Shown here: positions 54,586 to 64,000 of the stretch, in pieces | Layout of the letters: each line of letters begins with the position of its first letter | How positions within the stretch are numbered: the first letter of the stretch is position 1 | Assembly (NCBI RefSeq): GCF_016918785.1 | Contig: NZ_JAFFPT010000014.1 | Span: 74,848 to 138,847, forward strand | DNA: 64,000 nt | From: Leptospira ainazelensis | Lineage (GTDB): Bacteria; Spirochaetota; Leptospiria; Leptospirales; Leptospiraceae | Direction of reading: 5' to 3' | Notes under the pieces: generated by a model | Seen by the model: the letters and a program-made list of their open reading frames with translations, nothing else | What the model was told of the DNA's origin: nothing | Databases searched by the model: none | Program-made: the position numbers and the translations under genes

Positions 54586-55254
54586 TCACCAAAGCAATTC
54601 TTCTCCATTCTGATGAAAGAATTTGCCGGAATTGGAAAGATTGAGAGTTTCAATCCGTTCCGCCAAACCGACTACACTTTCTTCCGGAGAAATTCCTTGT
54701 CTTCCGGTCATTTCCGTGGCCACCATTCCCGGATGAAAGATACCCACGGAGATTCCTTTAGGGGAAAGATCACGCGCAAGACTGACCGCGATCGCATTCA
54801 AGGCCGCCTTGGAGGCGCGGTATCCATAGTAAGAGCCGGATGTATTGTCCGCGATGGATCCCATTCTACTTGTTAGAAACACAAGTTTGGAATTCGTTTT
54901 GAGAGAAGGAAGAAGTGATCGTACGATTTTTAACGGTCCGAGTGCATTGACTAAAAATTGAGTGACGATATTGTCTTCGTCGAGGGTTTGCAAATTGTCC
55001 GGAATCAAAATCCCGGCGTTGTTGATCAAAATATCGATCTTTGTATCCAGGATTTTCGAAGTCAAACCTTGGATCGAATTTGAATTGAGAACGTCGATTC
55101 CTTCGATAATACGAGCCGGTTTTAGACGAACGAGTTCGGCGGAACTCTTTCTGCAGAGCGCAAACACTTGATCTCCCTTTGAGAGAAAGTGTTTTGTAAG
55201 TTCCAATCCAATCCCTCGATTTGTTCCAGTGATGAATACGTTTCTTTGTGTCAT
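54586..55254 (-). CDS. Short-chain dehydrogenase/reductase
   Basis: The 222-residue SDR has the glycine motif TGTNRGIGLEL, NNAG and YGYRASKAAL (active-site YxxxK). The start ATG at 55254 is fixed by GGAG seven bases upstream; the frame is open farther up. Substrate is unknown; the type resembles small C-factor-like SDRs. It is divergent from the AIM24 paralogues. Confidence 0.87.
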   Translation of the reverse strand: MTQRNVFITGTNRGIGLELTKHFLSKGDQVFALCRKSSAELVRLKPARIIEGIDVLNSNSIQGLTSKILDTKIDILINNAGILIPDNLQTLDEDNIVTQFLVNALGPLKIVRSLLPSLKTNSKLVFLTSRMGSIADNTSGSYYGYRASKAALNAIAVSLARDLSPKGISVGIFHPGMVATEMTGRQGISPEESVVGLAERIETLNLSNSGKFFHQNGEELLW

Positions 55255-55341
55255 AGTGTGACTCCAATGTAATTTTCGGGATTCCTCCTGAAAACACTTT
55301 TCGATTGACGTTTGAGTCAATTTATTTACATTGCTGCTTCT

Positions 55342-56007
55342 ATGAATTACGAGATCATCCACAAACCTTCGTATTCTTTTCTAAAAGTAAAATTGTCACC
55401 CGGTGAAACCATCAAAGCCGAAGCAGGCGCGATGGTCTATATGACCCCCGGGATAGACGTTGAAACCAAAATGGGAAGCGGTTTTTTTTCAGCGCTCTCC
55501 AGGCGATTTTTCGGCGGAGAATCTTTTTTCTTTAATGTCTTTAAGGCTCCAACTGCGGGCGCAGAGATCGGTTTTGCACCCGAATTGCCGGGAGACGTAG
55601 TCGGAATCGACCTTACCGACAACGGTCTTCTCGTCGAGGCAGGAGCGTATCTCGCCTCGGATGAAACGATCACGATGAAACCCAGATTCGGCGGTTTACG
55701 TTCTTTTCTCGGAGGAGAAGGTGTGTTTCTTTTGGATGTTACCGGAAACGGAAAACTCTTTTTGAATTCTTACGGGGCCATTCTTCCGATCGAAGTACAA
55801 GGAGCTTACACGATCGATACAGGTCACATAGTAGCTTTCGACAAAACCCTTCAGTATAAAATCGCAAAGGCTGGAGGAAGTTGGAAATCCACTCTCTTCG
55901 GCGGAGAAGGTTTGGTGATGGAGTTTACCGGTCACGGAAAAATTTTGATTCAGACTCGGGTTCCATCGGGATTTTTATCCTGGCTGACGGGACTCCTTCC
56001 TCAATAA
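55342..56007 (+). CDS. AIM24/TIGR00266 family protein, paralogue 1
   Basis: A 221-residue all-beta protein of the TIGR00266/AIM24 family, whose biochemical role is unknown. The family pattern is KAEAGAMVYM near the start, GGESFFFNVF, the middle LPGDVVGI and the late YTIDTGHIVAFD. First of three tandem paralogues. I start it at ATG 55342; a TTG at 55312 is an alternative. Confidence 0.88.
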   Translation: MNYEIIHKPSYSFLKVKLSPGETIKAEAGAMVYMTPGIDVETKMGSGFFSALSRRFFGGESFFFNVFKAPTAGAEIGFAPELPGDVVGIDLTDNGLLVEAGAYLASDETITMKPRFGGLRSFLGGEGVFLLDVTGNGKLFLNSYGAILPIEVQGAYTIDTGHIVAFDKTLQYKIAKAGGSWKSTLFGGEGLVMEFTGHGKILIQTRVPSGFLSWLTGLLPQ

Positions 56008-56022
56008 GGAAAAGGTAATATT

Positions 56023-56697
<675 letters not shown>

Positions 56698-56709
56698 GGA
56701 GAATGAATC

Positions 56710-57393
56710 GTGAAACACGAAATATTACTAAAACCTGATTTTCCAATCATTCAAGTGGAATTAGAAAACGGAGAAACGATCCGCGCCGAATCCGGGGCGA
56801 TGGTCGCTATGAGTCCTACCGTAAAGATGGCTACAAAAGCCGAAGGTGGAATCTGGGCTTCCGCCAAACGCGCGTTACTCAGCGGAGAATCCTTTTTCCA
56901 AAACACGTTTAAGTCGGAAGGCGGAACCGGAACTCTTTTTCTGACAAGTCAGACCCAAGGCGATATCGAATACCGTAAGATGAAAGGAGAAGAATTGATC
57001 CTCAGCCGAGGCGCTTACGTCGCCGGTTCCGAGTCCTTGGTCATCGACAGCAAATGGGGCGGATTCAAAGGTTTCTTTTCCGGAGAAGGTCTTTTCTTTT
57101 TAAAGGTGAGCGGAGCCGGAGATCTTTTCTTTTCGAGCTTTGGCGCGATTCATACGATCGAAGTCAACGGTCAATACACCGTGGACACCGGTCATATCGT
57201 AGGTTTTGAAGGGACGTTAAACTATACGATCCAAAAGGTCGGAGGTCTAAAGTCTTTGTTTTTGAGCGGGGAAGGTTTGGTCGCGGTGTTTTCCGGGACC
57301 GGTAAACTTTATATCCAATCAAGAAATCAAAACGCATTTGCCGGTTGGGCGAACCAGTGGAGAAGGGTGGAAAAATCCTCTTCTTCCAGTTAA
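56710..57393 (+). CDS. AIM24/TIGR00266 family protein, paralogue 3
   Basis: A 227-residue paralogue with RAESGAMVAM, SGESFFQNTF and VDTGHIVGFE. The middle block is more diverged (TQGDIEYRK in place of LPGDV). Starts with a GTG-preceded ATG-like context: the codon at 56710 is GTG after AAGGAG. It ends the three-gene array, before the terminator at 57478. Confidence 0.88.
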   Translation: MKHEILLKPDFPIIQVELENGETIRAESGAMVAMSPTVKMATKAEGGIWASAKRALLSGESFFQNTFKSEGGTGTLFLTSQTQGDIEYRKMKGEELILSRGAYVAGSESLVIDSKWGGFKGFFSGEGLFFLKVSGAGDLFFSSFGAIHTIEVNGQYTVDTGHIVGFEGTLNYTIQKVGGLKSLFLSGEGLVAVFSGTGKLYIQSRNQNAFAGWANQWRRVEKSSSSS

Positions 57394-57477
57394 TTCTTTT
57401 TGAAATCAACCTCCCTTGTTCGGTTCATGGAAAAGGGAGGTGGATTCCGAAACAAATTTAGAAAATCAAGTTTTTTG

Positions 57478-57514
57478 AATCTATTTTTGAACGATTCAAA
57501 AATAGATTTTTCTT
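57478..57514 (+). terminator. Terminator after the AIM24 array
   Basis: A perfect 14-bp inverted repeat AATCTATTTTTGAA / TTCAAAAATAGATT with a 3-base loop, followed by TTTCTTTT on the plus strand. It lies between the convergent AIM24 array and the YceI gene. The T run follows only on the plus strand. Confidence 0.8.
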
Positions 57515-58102
57515 TTATTCCGCGACTGCTTCGCCTTCGATTTTTATCGATACTTCTTCTCCAACCAGAACTCCGCCCGTTTCCAAAGCCTTGTTCCAAG
57601 TCAGACCGAAATCCTTGCGGTTGATCTTTGTTTCCGCTTCGAAAGCAAAGTGAACGGTTCCCCAGGGATCTTTTGCGGAACCGTTAAAAGTTACGTTCAA
57701 AACTACCGACTTAGTAACACCTTTGATCGTAAGATCGCCCGTGACTTTGGAAACCGATCCTTTTTTGACAGTAGCCTTTGCGGACTTAAACGTGATTGTA
57801 GGAGTTGTTTCCGCGTCGAAGAAGTCTTTTGATTTTAGATGTCCGTCTCGTTTTTCATCGTTTGTAAAGATGGAAGCTGTCTGAATCGTAACATCCAGAC
57901 CCGTAAGCGCTCCGGTTTTTTCGTCAAAGCTGAAATTCCCTTGGAATTCCTTGAAAGAACCGGGAACATTGTTTAAGCCAAGATGCCTGATTTTAAAACC
58001 GACGGAAGTATGCGACGGGTCCAGTTTAAAATTCCCCGCTTGAAGTCCCGTTAGGGAGATTAGAATCAAAAGAAACGTTAAAGAAATTTTTCTCAAATTC
58101 AT
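57515..58102 (-). CDS. YceI-family periplasmic lipid-binding protein
   Basis: The 195-residue protein has a signal peptide (about 1-22) and the YceI lipocalin-like barrel: FKLDPSHTSVGFKIRHLG, then DGHLKSKDFFD and the C-terminal RKDFGLTWNKALETGG. YceI proteins bind long isoprenoids in the periplasm; the exact ligand is unknown. Confidence 0.93.
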   Translation of the reverse strand: MNLRKISLTFLLILISLTGLQAGNFKLDPSHTSVGFKIRHLGLNNVPGSFKEFQGNFSFDEKTGALTGLDVTIQTASIFTNDEKRDGHLKSKDFFDAETTPTITFKSAKATVKKGSVSKVTGDLTIKGVTKSVVLNVTFNGSAKDPWGTVHFAFEAETKINRKDFGLTWNKALETGGVLVGEEVSIKIEGEAVAE

Positions 58103-58852
58103 TAAAAAAGCTCCTTACCCGTAGAACGGATATATAAGCTTAGAATCTTTTTTCTCTTTGGAATTTCAATGTGTTTTCTAAAAATTCCTTATGACGGAAT
58201 CAAACACAATTCTTTATGCAAAAAATACAAGCGACGAAACAAGCGTTCTCGAAAAATCGGAATCGATAAGAGTGGAGGATCGTCTGGATTCTTTCCTCCG
58301 TATAGTTCTATAAAAAAATCGAATTCAATTTTTTTAATTTTTCAGCGTTATCATTCGAAAGGAATCAAAATGGGTTACTATTCACAAAACATTATCACCA
58401 ATTTTGAGTAAGGTTCCAACAAAGATCTTATCGCGGAAATGGAAAACTTTTTTCGGATTGCAAACGTAAAAGAATTCCGATCCGATTTTCAAAGCATCGT
58501 CGCACAAGTGAATTGAAGTAAATCCGTGAGAGAATACGAACGTTATTATTTCGACCCTTTTTCCCGCGATTTTCTTGTCCGAAAGGAAAAAATTGGTTCA
58601 AGATATTTTTTCCATTCTACCGAATACGATTTCCATACATCTTGATGGAGCGTCGGGGGCAAAACAGTTGGTAAATCATGTAGAACCTCCTACAGAAAAG
58701 AAATAAACGGAGCCGATTGCGAAAAATGGATATGGATCGGTCGTTGTCAGGTTTAGGTAATTGCCGCAATACGGAGATCCCCTATAGACGGAATCTTTTT
58801 TTGGAGTAAACTGAACCCAGTCTTCGAGACGAATGACAAGGGAGGCTTTCCT
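58103..58852. other. Long gap with a decayed gene and a repeat remnant
   Basis: No intact gene. It contains the possible broken frame at 58371-58647 and a remnant of the repeat family, the palindrome variant TGTAGAACCTCCTACA at 58679-58694. GGAGG at the 3' end serves the next gene. Confidence 0.45.
58371..58647 (+). pseudogene. Possible decayed gene with two in-frame stops
   Basis: A single frame reads from MGYYSQNIITNFE, through an in-frame TAA at 58409, then GSNKDLIAEMENFFRIANV..., a TGA, and SKSVREYERYYFDPF.... The stretches between stops look protein-like. I cannot name the parent family, and this could be chance. Confidence 0.3.
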
Positions 58853-59170
58853 ATGAAAGCGAACGCAAGGTCCATGGGTCCAGTGGTAGGGATTTTTAGT
58901 TTTCTCATTTTTTTGGGGATGAGTTGTCAGCCGTATCTTTATAGAAGCTACAACGACTGCGGATCAAACTATTCGGGAAATTGCGACGGTTATAGGAGTT
59001 ATTCTTCTCCTTATGGATATCAAAATCGCGGCTACTATCCGAACTATTATCGAAATCCTTCCTACAATACGTTCGGAACTGGAAACGGAGGGGGTTATCA
59101 TCACAACCCAATGCACATTCCTTCGGGGAGATTTCACAATCTTGGTCGTCCGAGTCGTTGGAAACTTTAG
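58853..59170 (+). CDS. Small Tyr/Gly/Asn-rich lipoprotein
   Basis: A 105-residue protein with a lipoprotein signal ending FLGMSC (lipid Cys25). The mature part is rich in Tyr, Gly, Asn and Ser, with an SYNDCGSNYSGNCDGY segment, and looks disordered. GGAGG seven bases upstream of the ATG supports the start. No family recognised. Confidence 0.65.
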   Translation: MKANARSMGPVVGIFSFLIFLGMSCQPYLYRSYNDCGSNYSGNCDGYRSYSSPYGYQNRGYYPNYYRNPSYNTFGTGNGGGYHHNPMHIPSGRFHNLGRPSRWKL

Positions 59171-59584
59171 AGGAAGGGGTTTGGTTTCGCGTAGCATCTT
59201 TCGTAGAGTTCCTATGTTTGTTAATTTTTGAAGAATTTTGAATTAGAAAAGAGAGTTAATTTTCGTCGTAGATCCGTTAGGCGTAGCTTCGCCGAAAAAT
59301 ACTACCAAATGAACTCAGAACCGATCCCAAAATCCTAAACTGTGGGAACTCTCACCGATTTTGGATAAAAAGAACAATAGAACTGCAACAAAAATTGATG
59401 AGACGTAATTTGTAGGAACTCACACAGGAAGATTCGAATTTTATAAAACCGGATTCTTTCTTTTTCGAGGCTTTGGGACAGGCTCTTACTGTCTGCGGAG
59501 GGCAAAAAGGGAACCATTGAACTTATCTTTTTAAGAATATCGACAAGTCCGAATTTTCTCTCGAAGCGCAAACTCTGAAAAATC
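59171..59584. other. Gap with repeat remnants
   Basis: No gene. Contains diverged parts of the repeat family: TGTGGGAACTCTCACC near 59340 and TGTAGGAACTCACACA at 59411-59426. The remainder is AT-rich. Confidence 0.4.
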
Positions 59585-60904
59585 TCAGTTTCTTCCTTGA
59601 TAACCGATCACATCCATAAAAGCCGAAACCGAAAAAACCGCCTTTCCGGGACCGGGTTCTCCGTAACCGGGAGGAACCGGTAGATTATACTTTTCGAATG
59701 TAGCTTTCCAGACAGTCAAAAGTTCGCAGAAATATTCGAGAGGAGGACCGGCTTGCGTTCCTAAGGTCGTGTACGGTTCGGGGCACCAGGCCGTAAACCG
59801 AGGCATAATACCTTTGGACATAAAGAAGTCGAGACCTTCACCGGTAGAAGCGATCGCTTCCGCTACTGTGGCAAAACCGTAAGGTTTGGAAAGTTCTACA
59901 CCGCCCACAAAGTTTGGGATCACGTAAGAAGGACCGAAAACTTCCGCAGAATCCACAACTCTTCGAATCCAGTTGTCTCTTCCGATATAAGCTTCTTTTC
60001 CCGGGCAAATTTTTTGAAAAAGATTTTTATCCCAGACTTCGTAGTTGGGATGATAGACTTGGATTCCCGCGTCCTTAAACTTCTTACAATCTTCGATTTC
60101 CCAAGCCTGAGAAACGATCTTTCCCATCCACCTTCCGGGAAATCTGGATTCGATCGCCTGGGCGTAATCCAAATAGAAATCGATTTCGTTCTTTTTTTTC
60201 AAAGAGGTGATCACACTTCCGCCCGTGATCGTATAAACTTTTGCGGTCTGGTCTTCCGAGTCGATCCAGGATAAAACTTCTAAGATATCTTCTATGTCTT
60301 TTACACCCGTGTATGGTCTTCCTGCGTTCTTCTGTTGACGATAGTTATGATTGATATCGCAATAAGCGCATTCTTCTTCCTTACCGAAATACTGGCAGTT
60401 TCTAAAAACGGTAAGATAGATGAGATATCCCCATTCGATCACGGGAGCGATTTCACCGGGAAGTTTTCCGTTTTGAGTTTTGTGTCGATACCAAGCGGGA
60501 AGAGGAGGGAATTCCACGTTTCCTAAAAACGTTTCCCCAAGATAAAGGGCCGGTTTTCCATCCTGCGATTTTTTGACTTTGTATGGAGAATTCGGATTGT
60601 TTCTCGTAGAGATGATCGTTGGAAGAAGATTGAAATGACCTCCCGAAATTTTGATTTCCTCGGGAGCTTTTACATCGGCGCCTTCACTCAATTCAGAAAG
60701 TGGAATATGATCAAAAGAGAATATAAAGTAATCCTTTGTTTTGTATTCGCCCGTAACTTCGAAGGCTTCTTTGAGAAAGTGAATTCCTTGTCTCAGAATG
60801 TCTTGTTTTACGATCGCTTCCATCGGAATCGATTTGTATTTCCTCTCCATTTCTTCTAGGAGGGGAATGGTAGAACTTTGGCGGATTGAATCTGTAGCTT
60901 CCAT
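59585..60904 (-). CDS. Radical-SAM family protein with an atypical cysteine motif
   Basis: The 439-residue protein has a radical-SAM-like barrel: C170-x8-C179-x2-C182 (FRNCQYFGKEEECAYCDIN), then YTITGGSV (a GGE-like SAM contact) and barrel strands to about residue 390. Standard enzymes have CX3CX2C; here eight residues separate the first two cysteines. Substrate is unknown. An N-terminal 140 residues precede the motif. It is monocistronic and divergent from the sugar dehydrogenase. Confidence 0.75.
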   Translation of the reverse strand: MEATDSIRQSSTIPLLEEMERKYKSIPMEAIVKQDILRQGIHFLKEAFEVTGEYKTKDYFIFSFDHIPLSELSEGADVKAPEEIKISGGHFNLLPTIISTRNNPNSPYKVKKSQDGKPALYLGETFLGNVEFPPLPAWYRHKTQNGKLPGEIAPVIEWGYLIYLTVFRNCQYFGKEEECAYCDINHNYRQQKNAGRPYTGVKDIEDILEVLSWIDSEDQTAKVYTITGGSVITSLKKKNEIDFYLDYAQAIESRFPGRWMGKIVSQAWEIEDCKKFKDAGIQVYHPNYEVWDKNLFQKICPGKEAYIGRDNWIRRVVDSAEVFGPSYVIPNFVGGVELSKPYGFATVAEAIASTGEGLDFFMSKGIMPRFTAWCPEPYTTLGTQAGPPLEYFCELLTVWKATFEKYNLPVPPGYGEPGPGKAVFSVSAFMDVIGYQGRN

Positions 60905-61086
60905 CTCTAATTAGACAATCTTCCCGGAGGAACCGAAATTACACGCAGTTTTTTGAGAAAGAAACGTAGGTTTTGCTTCGATTTGAGCTTCCTTCTTTTT
61001 AGAAAGAGAGGATTCGATCCGAAAAGACCTCATTCGATTTACGAAATCCTGTTGACCGACCAGGATGTAAAACATAGGAAAGAAGT

Positions 61087-62292
61087 ATGTTTTTTAAGAA
61101 TTTCGGAATGAAAGTTTTCCTTTTCCCCATTTTATTCTACGTTTTCCTTTCCGGCGTTTCACTCATTTCAAAAACCAAAATCCCTCCTTCCAAAAATTCT
61201 CCCAAAGAATCCAAACTTCCCGCGGTTCCTTGGTATTCCCAGGTTGCAGGCGGATTTCAAGAGCCGACGGACATTCAATTCTTTCCAGGCGATTCCAACC
61301 GTATGATTGTTTTAGAAAAACGCGGTAAGATGGTAGAATTTGACCTAACAAAAAAACAAAAAACGATCCGAGCGGATTTTACGGGTCAGATCGAAACACT
61401 TTCAGAAGAAGGACTTCTCGGACTTGCGTTTTCTCCCGAATTTGCAAATGATTCCAGATTTTATGTGCACGTGGTCGTAAAGGAAAACGGGAAAGATCAT
61501 TCTAAGATTTTAGAATTTGAATGGAAACAGGATTCCATTCTCAGAATTGAAAACGCAAAACGAACCGTTTTGAAAGTGGAACAACCGTATTCCAATCACA
61601 ACGGAGGTCAGATCGCATTTGGACCTGATAAAAAACTCTATATCGGTTTTGGGGATGGGGGCGGGGCTAATGATCCTTATAAAAACGGACAAAATCCGGC
61701 TACCTTTCTCGGAAAACTCCTTCGAATCACACCCAATTCGAAAACTTCCGGCGCTCCTTATAAGGTCCCGGAAGACAATCCTTTCCTAAACAAACCCGGA
61801 TTCTTACCCGAAATCTGGGCGTATGGTCTGCGAAATCCTTGGAGATTCTCCTTTGATTCCGTTACGGGAGAACTTTATCTGGCCGACGTCGGACAAAATT
61901 CTTTTGAAGAAATCGATCTGATTCAAAAAGGGGGAAACTTTGGATGGAATCTCAAAGAGGGCTTTCACTGTTTTAAATCGAATCCGGATTGTTCGTTACC
62001 CGGAATCTCCGACCCGATCCACGAATACCCCCGAGACGACGGGCATTCTATCACTGGAGGATATGTGTACAGAGGAAAAGAACTCCCAAAATTGTTAGGT
62101 TCTTACGTCTATGGCGACTTTGTTACGGGAAGAATCTGGATTTTAAGGCAGAAAAACGGGAAAAAAATATCCAATGAGCTTTTATTTCGAACCCCCGTCC
62201 AAATTAGCACATTTGGACAGGACGGAAACGGGGAAGTCTATTTTGCCGATTTTGGTTCAGGAAATATCTTGCGTTTAGTAAAAAAAAATTGA
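61087..62292 (+). CDS. PQQ-dependent sugar dehydrogenase-like secreted protein
   Basis: The 401-residue protein has an N-terminal signal segment (about 8-28) and a six-bladed propeller like soluble aldose/glucose dehydrogenase (YliI/Gdh-B): LLGLAFSPEF, HNGGQIAFGPDKKLYIGFGDGG, and the later YGLRNPWRF and FGWNLKEG. Catalysis would require PQQ; no pqq genes are in the window, so cofactor or substrate may differ. Confidence 0.85.
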   Translation: MFFKNFGMKVFLFPILFYVFLSGVSLISKTKIPPSKNSPKESKLPAVPWYSQVAGGFQEPTDIQFFPGDSNRMIVLEKRGKMVEFDLTKKQKTIRADFTGQIETLSEEGLLGLAFSPEFANDSRFYVHVVVKENGKDHSKILEFEWKQDSILRIENAKRTVLKVEQPYSNHNGGQIAFGPDKKLYIGFGDGGGANDPYKNGQNPATFLGKLLRITPNSKTSGAPYKVPEDNPFLNKPGFLPEIWAYGLRNPWRFSFDSVTGELYLADVGQNSFEEIDLIQKGGNFGWNLKEGFHCFKSNPDCSLPGISDPIHEYPRDDGHSITGGYVYRGKELPKLLGSYVYGDFVTGRIWILRQKNGKKISNELLFRTPVQISTFGQDGNGEVYFADFGSGNILRLVKKN

Positions 62293-62317
62293 AAGAAATG
62301 GAAAAACCGATTATGTT
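62289..62317 (+). promoter_or_regulatory. Possible sigma70-type promoter for the LipL45-like gene
   Basis: TTGAAA (62289-62294), a 17-bp spacer, and TATGTT (62312-62317). The -10 box matches the consensus at four of six positions. The box lies at the start of the inverted repeat at 62312-62334. Confidence 0.4.
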
Positions 62318-62334
62318 GCCTGTTGAGTAACATA
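62312..62334. promoter_or_regulatory. Inverted repeat in the leader of the LipL45-like gene
   Basis: TATGTTGC and GTAACATA form a near-perfect inverted repeat (7 of 8) spaced by seven bases. It may be an operator over the promoter or an mRNA hairpin. Confidence 0.35.
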
Positions 62335-62347
62335 GATAGAGGCTGCC

Positions 62348-62389
<42 letters not shown>

Positions 62390-62391
62390 GT

Positions 62392-63636
<1,245 letters not shown>

Positions 63637-63734
63637 ACGGACAATTGTTTACTTAAATTAATTCGAACAAAACGGGAGGACGTTCGAGGGAAAGAACGTT
63701 TGTCAATAACGCCGATCGTTTGAATTCTTACCTA

Positions 63735-63860
63735 CAAGTTGGAAAACTATGTGCATTCGACAAGATCCCAGTAGACATTTTGTAGAAGCTCCTACAGTTA
63801 AGACTTTGTCCCTGCAAAATTATGATTTTCTGATAAAGCAAAGTCACCTGGGATCTTCCA
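63735..63860 (+). repeat. MITE-like repeat, degenerate partial copy
   Basis: Includes TGTAGAAGCTCCTACA (63781-63796), GTCCCTGCAAAATTATGATTTTCTGATAAAG and an approximate end CCTACAAGTTGGAAAA. Same orientation as the copy at 4842-5106. Loses similarity in the GC-rich half. Confidence 0.6.
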
Positions 63861-63925
63861 TCCCCCAAAAAAATTCAGTTAGTAGCTTCCGATAGACAGC
63901 TTGCACTCAATGCACCGCTCTCTAG

Positions 63926-64000
63926 CATAACCTTACCCACAAGTTAAAAAAGCGATTTCGAATCAGGGCGATCCAATCAAAATTTTTGTAGGAGTTCCTA
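63926..64000 (+). repeat. MITE-like repeat, left end of a copy cut by the window edge
   Basis: Begins with the cleanest terminal sequence seen, CATAACCTTACCCACAAG (63926-63943), and is identical over 33 nt to 4846-4878. The internal palindrome TGTAGGAGTTCCTA starts at 63987 and is cut by the end of the window. Confidence 0.75.

Overview
The window looks like a stretch of chromosome from a Leptospira species (spirochaete). The sequence shows A/T-leaning coding regions, lipoproteins with spirochaete-type lipoboxes, a giant SpiroCoCo-type coiled-coil protein, a LipL45-like FecR lipoprotein, LpxC and HldD as expected for an LPS-bearing double-membrane cell, and many leptospiral proteins without a known role. 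TTG and GTG starts are common. I see no rRNA, tRNA, CRISPR array, phage or intact IS. The species assignment is inference.

Layout. 1-2.9 kb: cbb3 oxidase genes ccoN and ccoO (ccoO cut by the window edge) with an FNR-type regulator carrying four cysteines that align with FNR's Fe-S ligands, and an FNR-like box between them. 3-8.9 kb: unknown membrane/secreted proteins, a CheX-like protein coupled to a membrane-anchored SurA/PpiD-like protein, and an ICMT-like methyltransferase. 9-14.7 kb: a GldA/GldF/GldG-like ABC cluster with a DUF4340 protein, then a STAS protein and a methyltransferase. 14.9-20.5 kb: SpiroCoCo coiled-coil protein, a 64-residue bacterial histone-fold protein, methionine aminopeptidase and a DUF350 protein. 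20.5-25.4 kb: queG, then a TetR/GMC oxidoreductase operon with a palindromic operator touching the first start codon. 25.7-30 kb: four tightly packed signalling genes: a FixL-like PAS histidine kinase, a single-domain response regulator, an ODP-type di-iron metallo-beta-lactamase-fold protein and a class III adenylate cyclase. 30.1-36 kb: mutY, ubiD-like, hldD, an ArsR regulator, a FabG-like reductase and a GHKL ATPase. 37-47.5 kb: recN, exbB/exbD-like, bamA, pcrA/uvrD, a secreted protein, a CysQ-like phosphatase and a glycosyltransferase. 47.5-54.3 kb: a thioredoxin lipoprotein, acyl-CoA synthetase, PtsI-like enzyme I and lpxC. 54.5-64 kb: an SDR, three tandem AIM24/TIGR00266 paralogues, YceI, a radical-SAM protein with an atypical cysteine spacing, a PQQ-type sugar dehydrogenase and a LipL45-like lipoprotein.

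Common theme. The window holds three different candidate oxygen sensors (FNR-like, FixL-like and ODP-like) together with the high-affinity cbb3 oxidase. The ODP-like gene overlaps an adenylate cyclase gene by four bases, which suggests oxygen (or NO/redox) input to cAMP.

The long gaps are not empty. Several carry copies of a roughly 255-270 bp MITE-like repeat. The two best copies are bounded by inverted ends related to CATAACCTTACCCACAAG and contain the palindrome TGTAGGAGTTCCTACA. Truncated remnants of the same family occur in other gaps.
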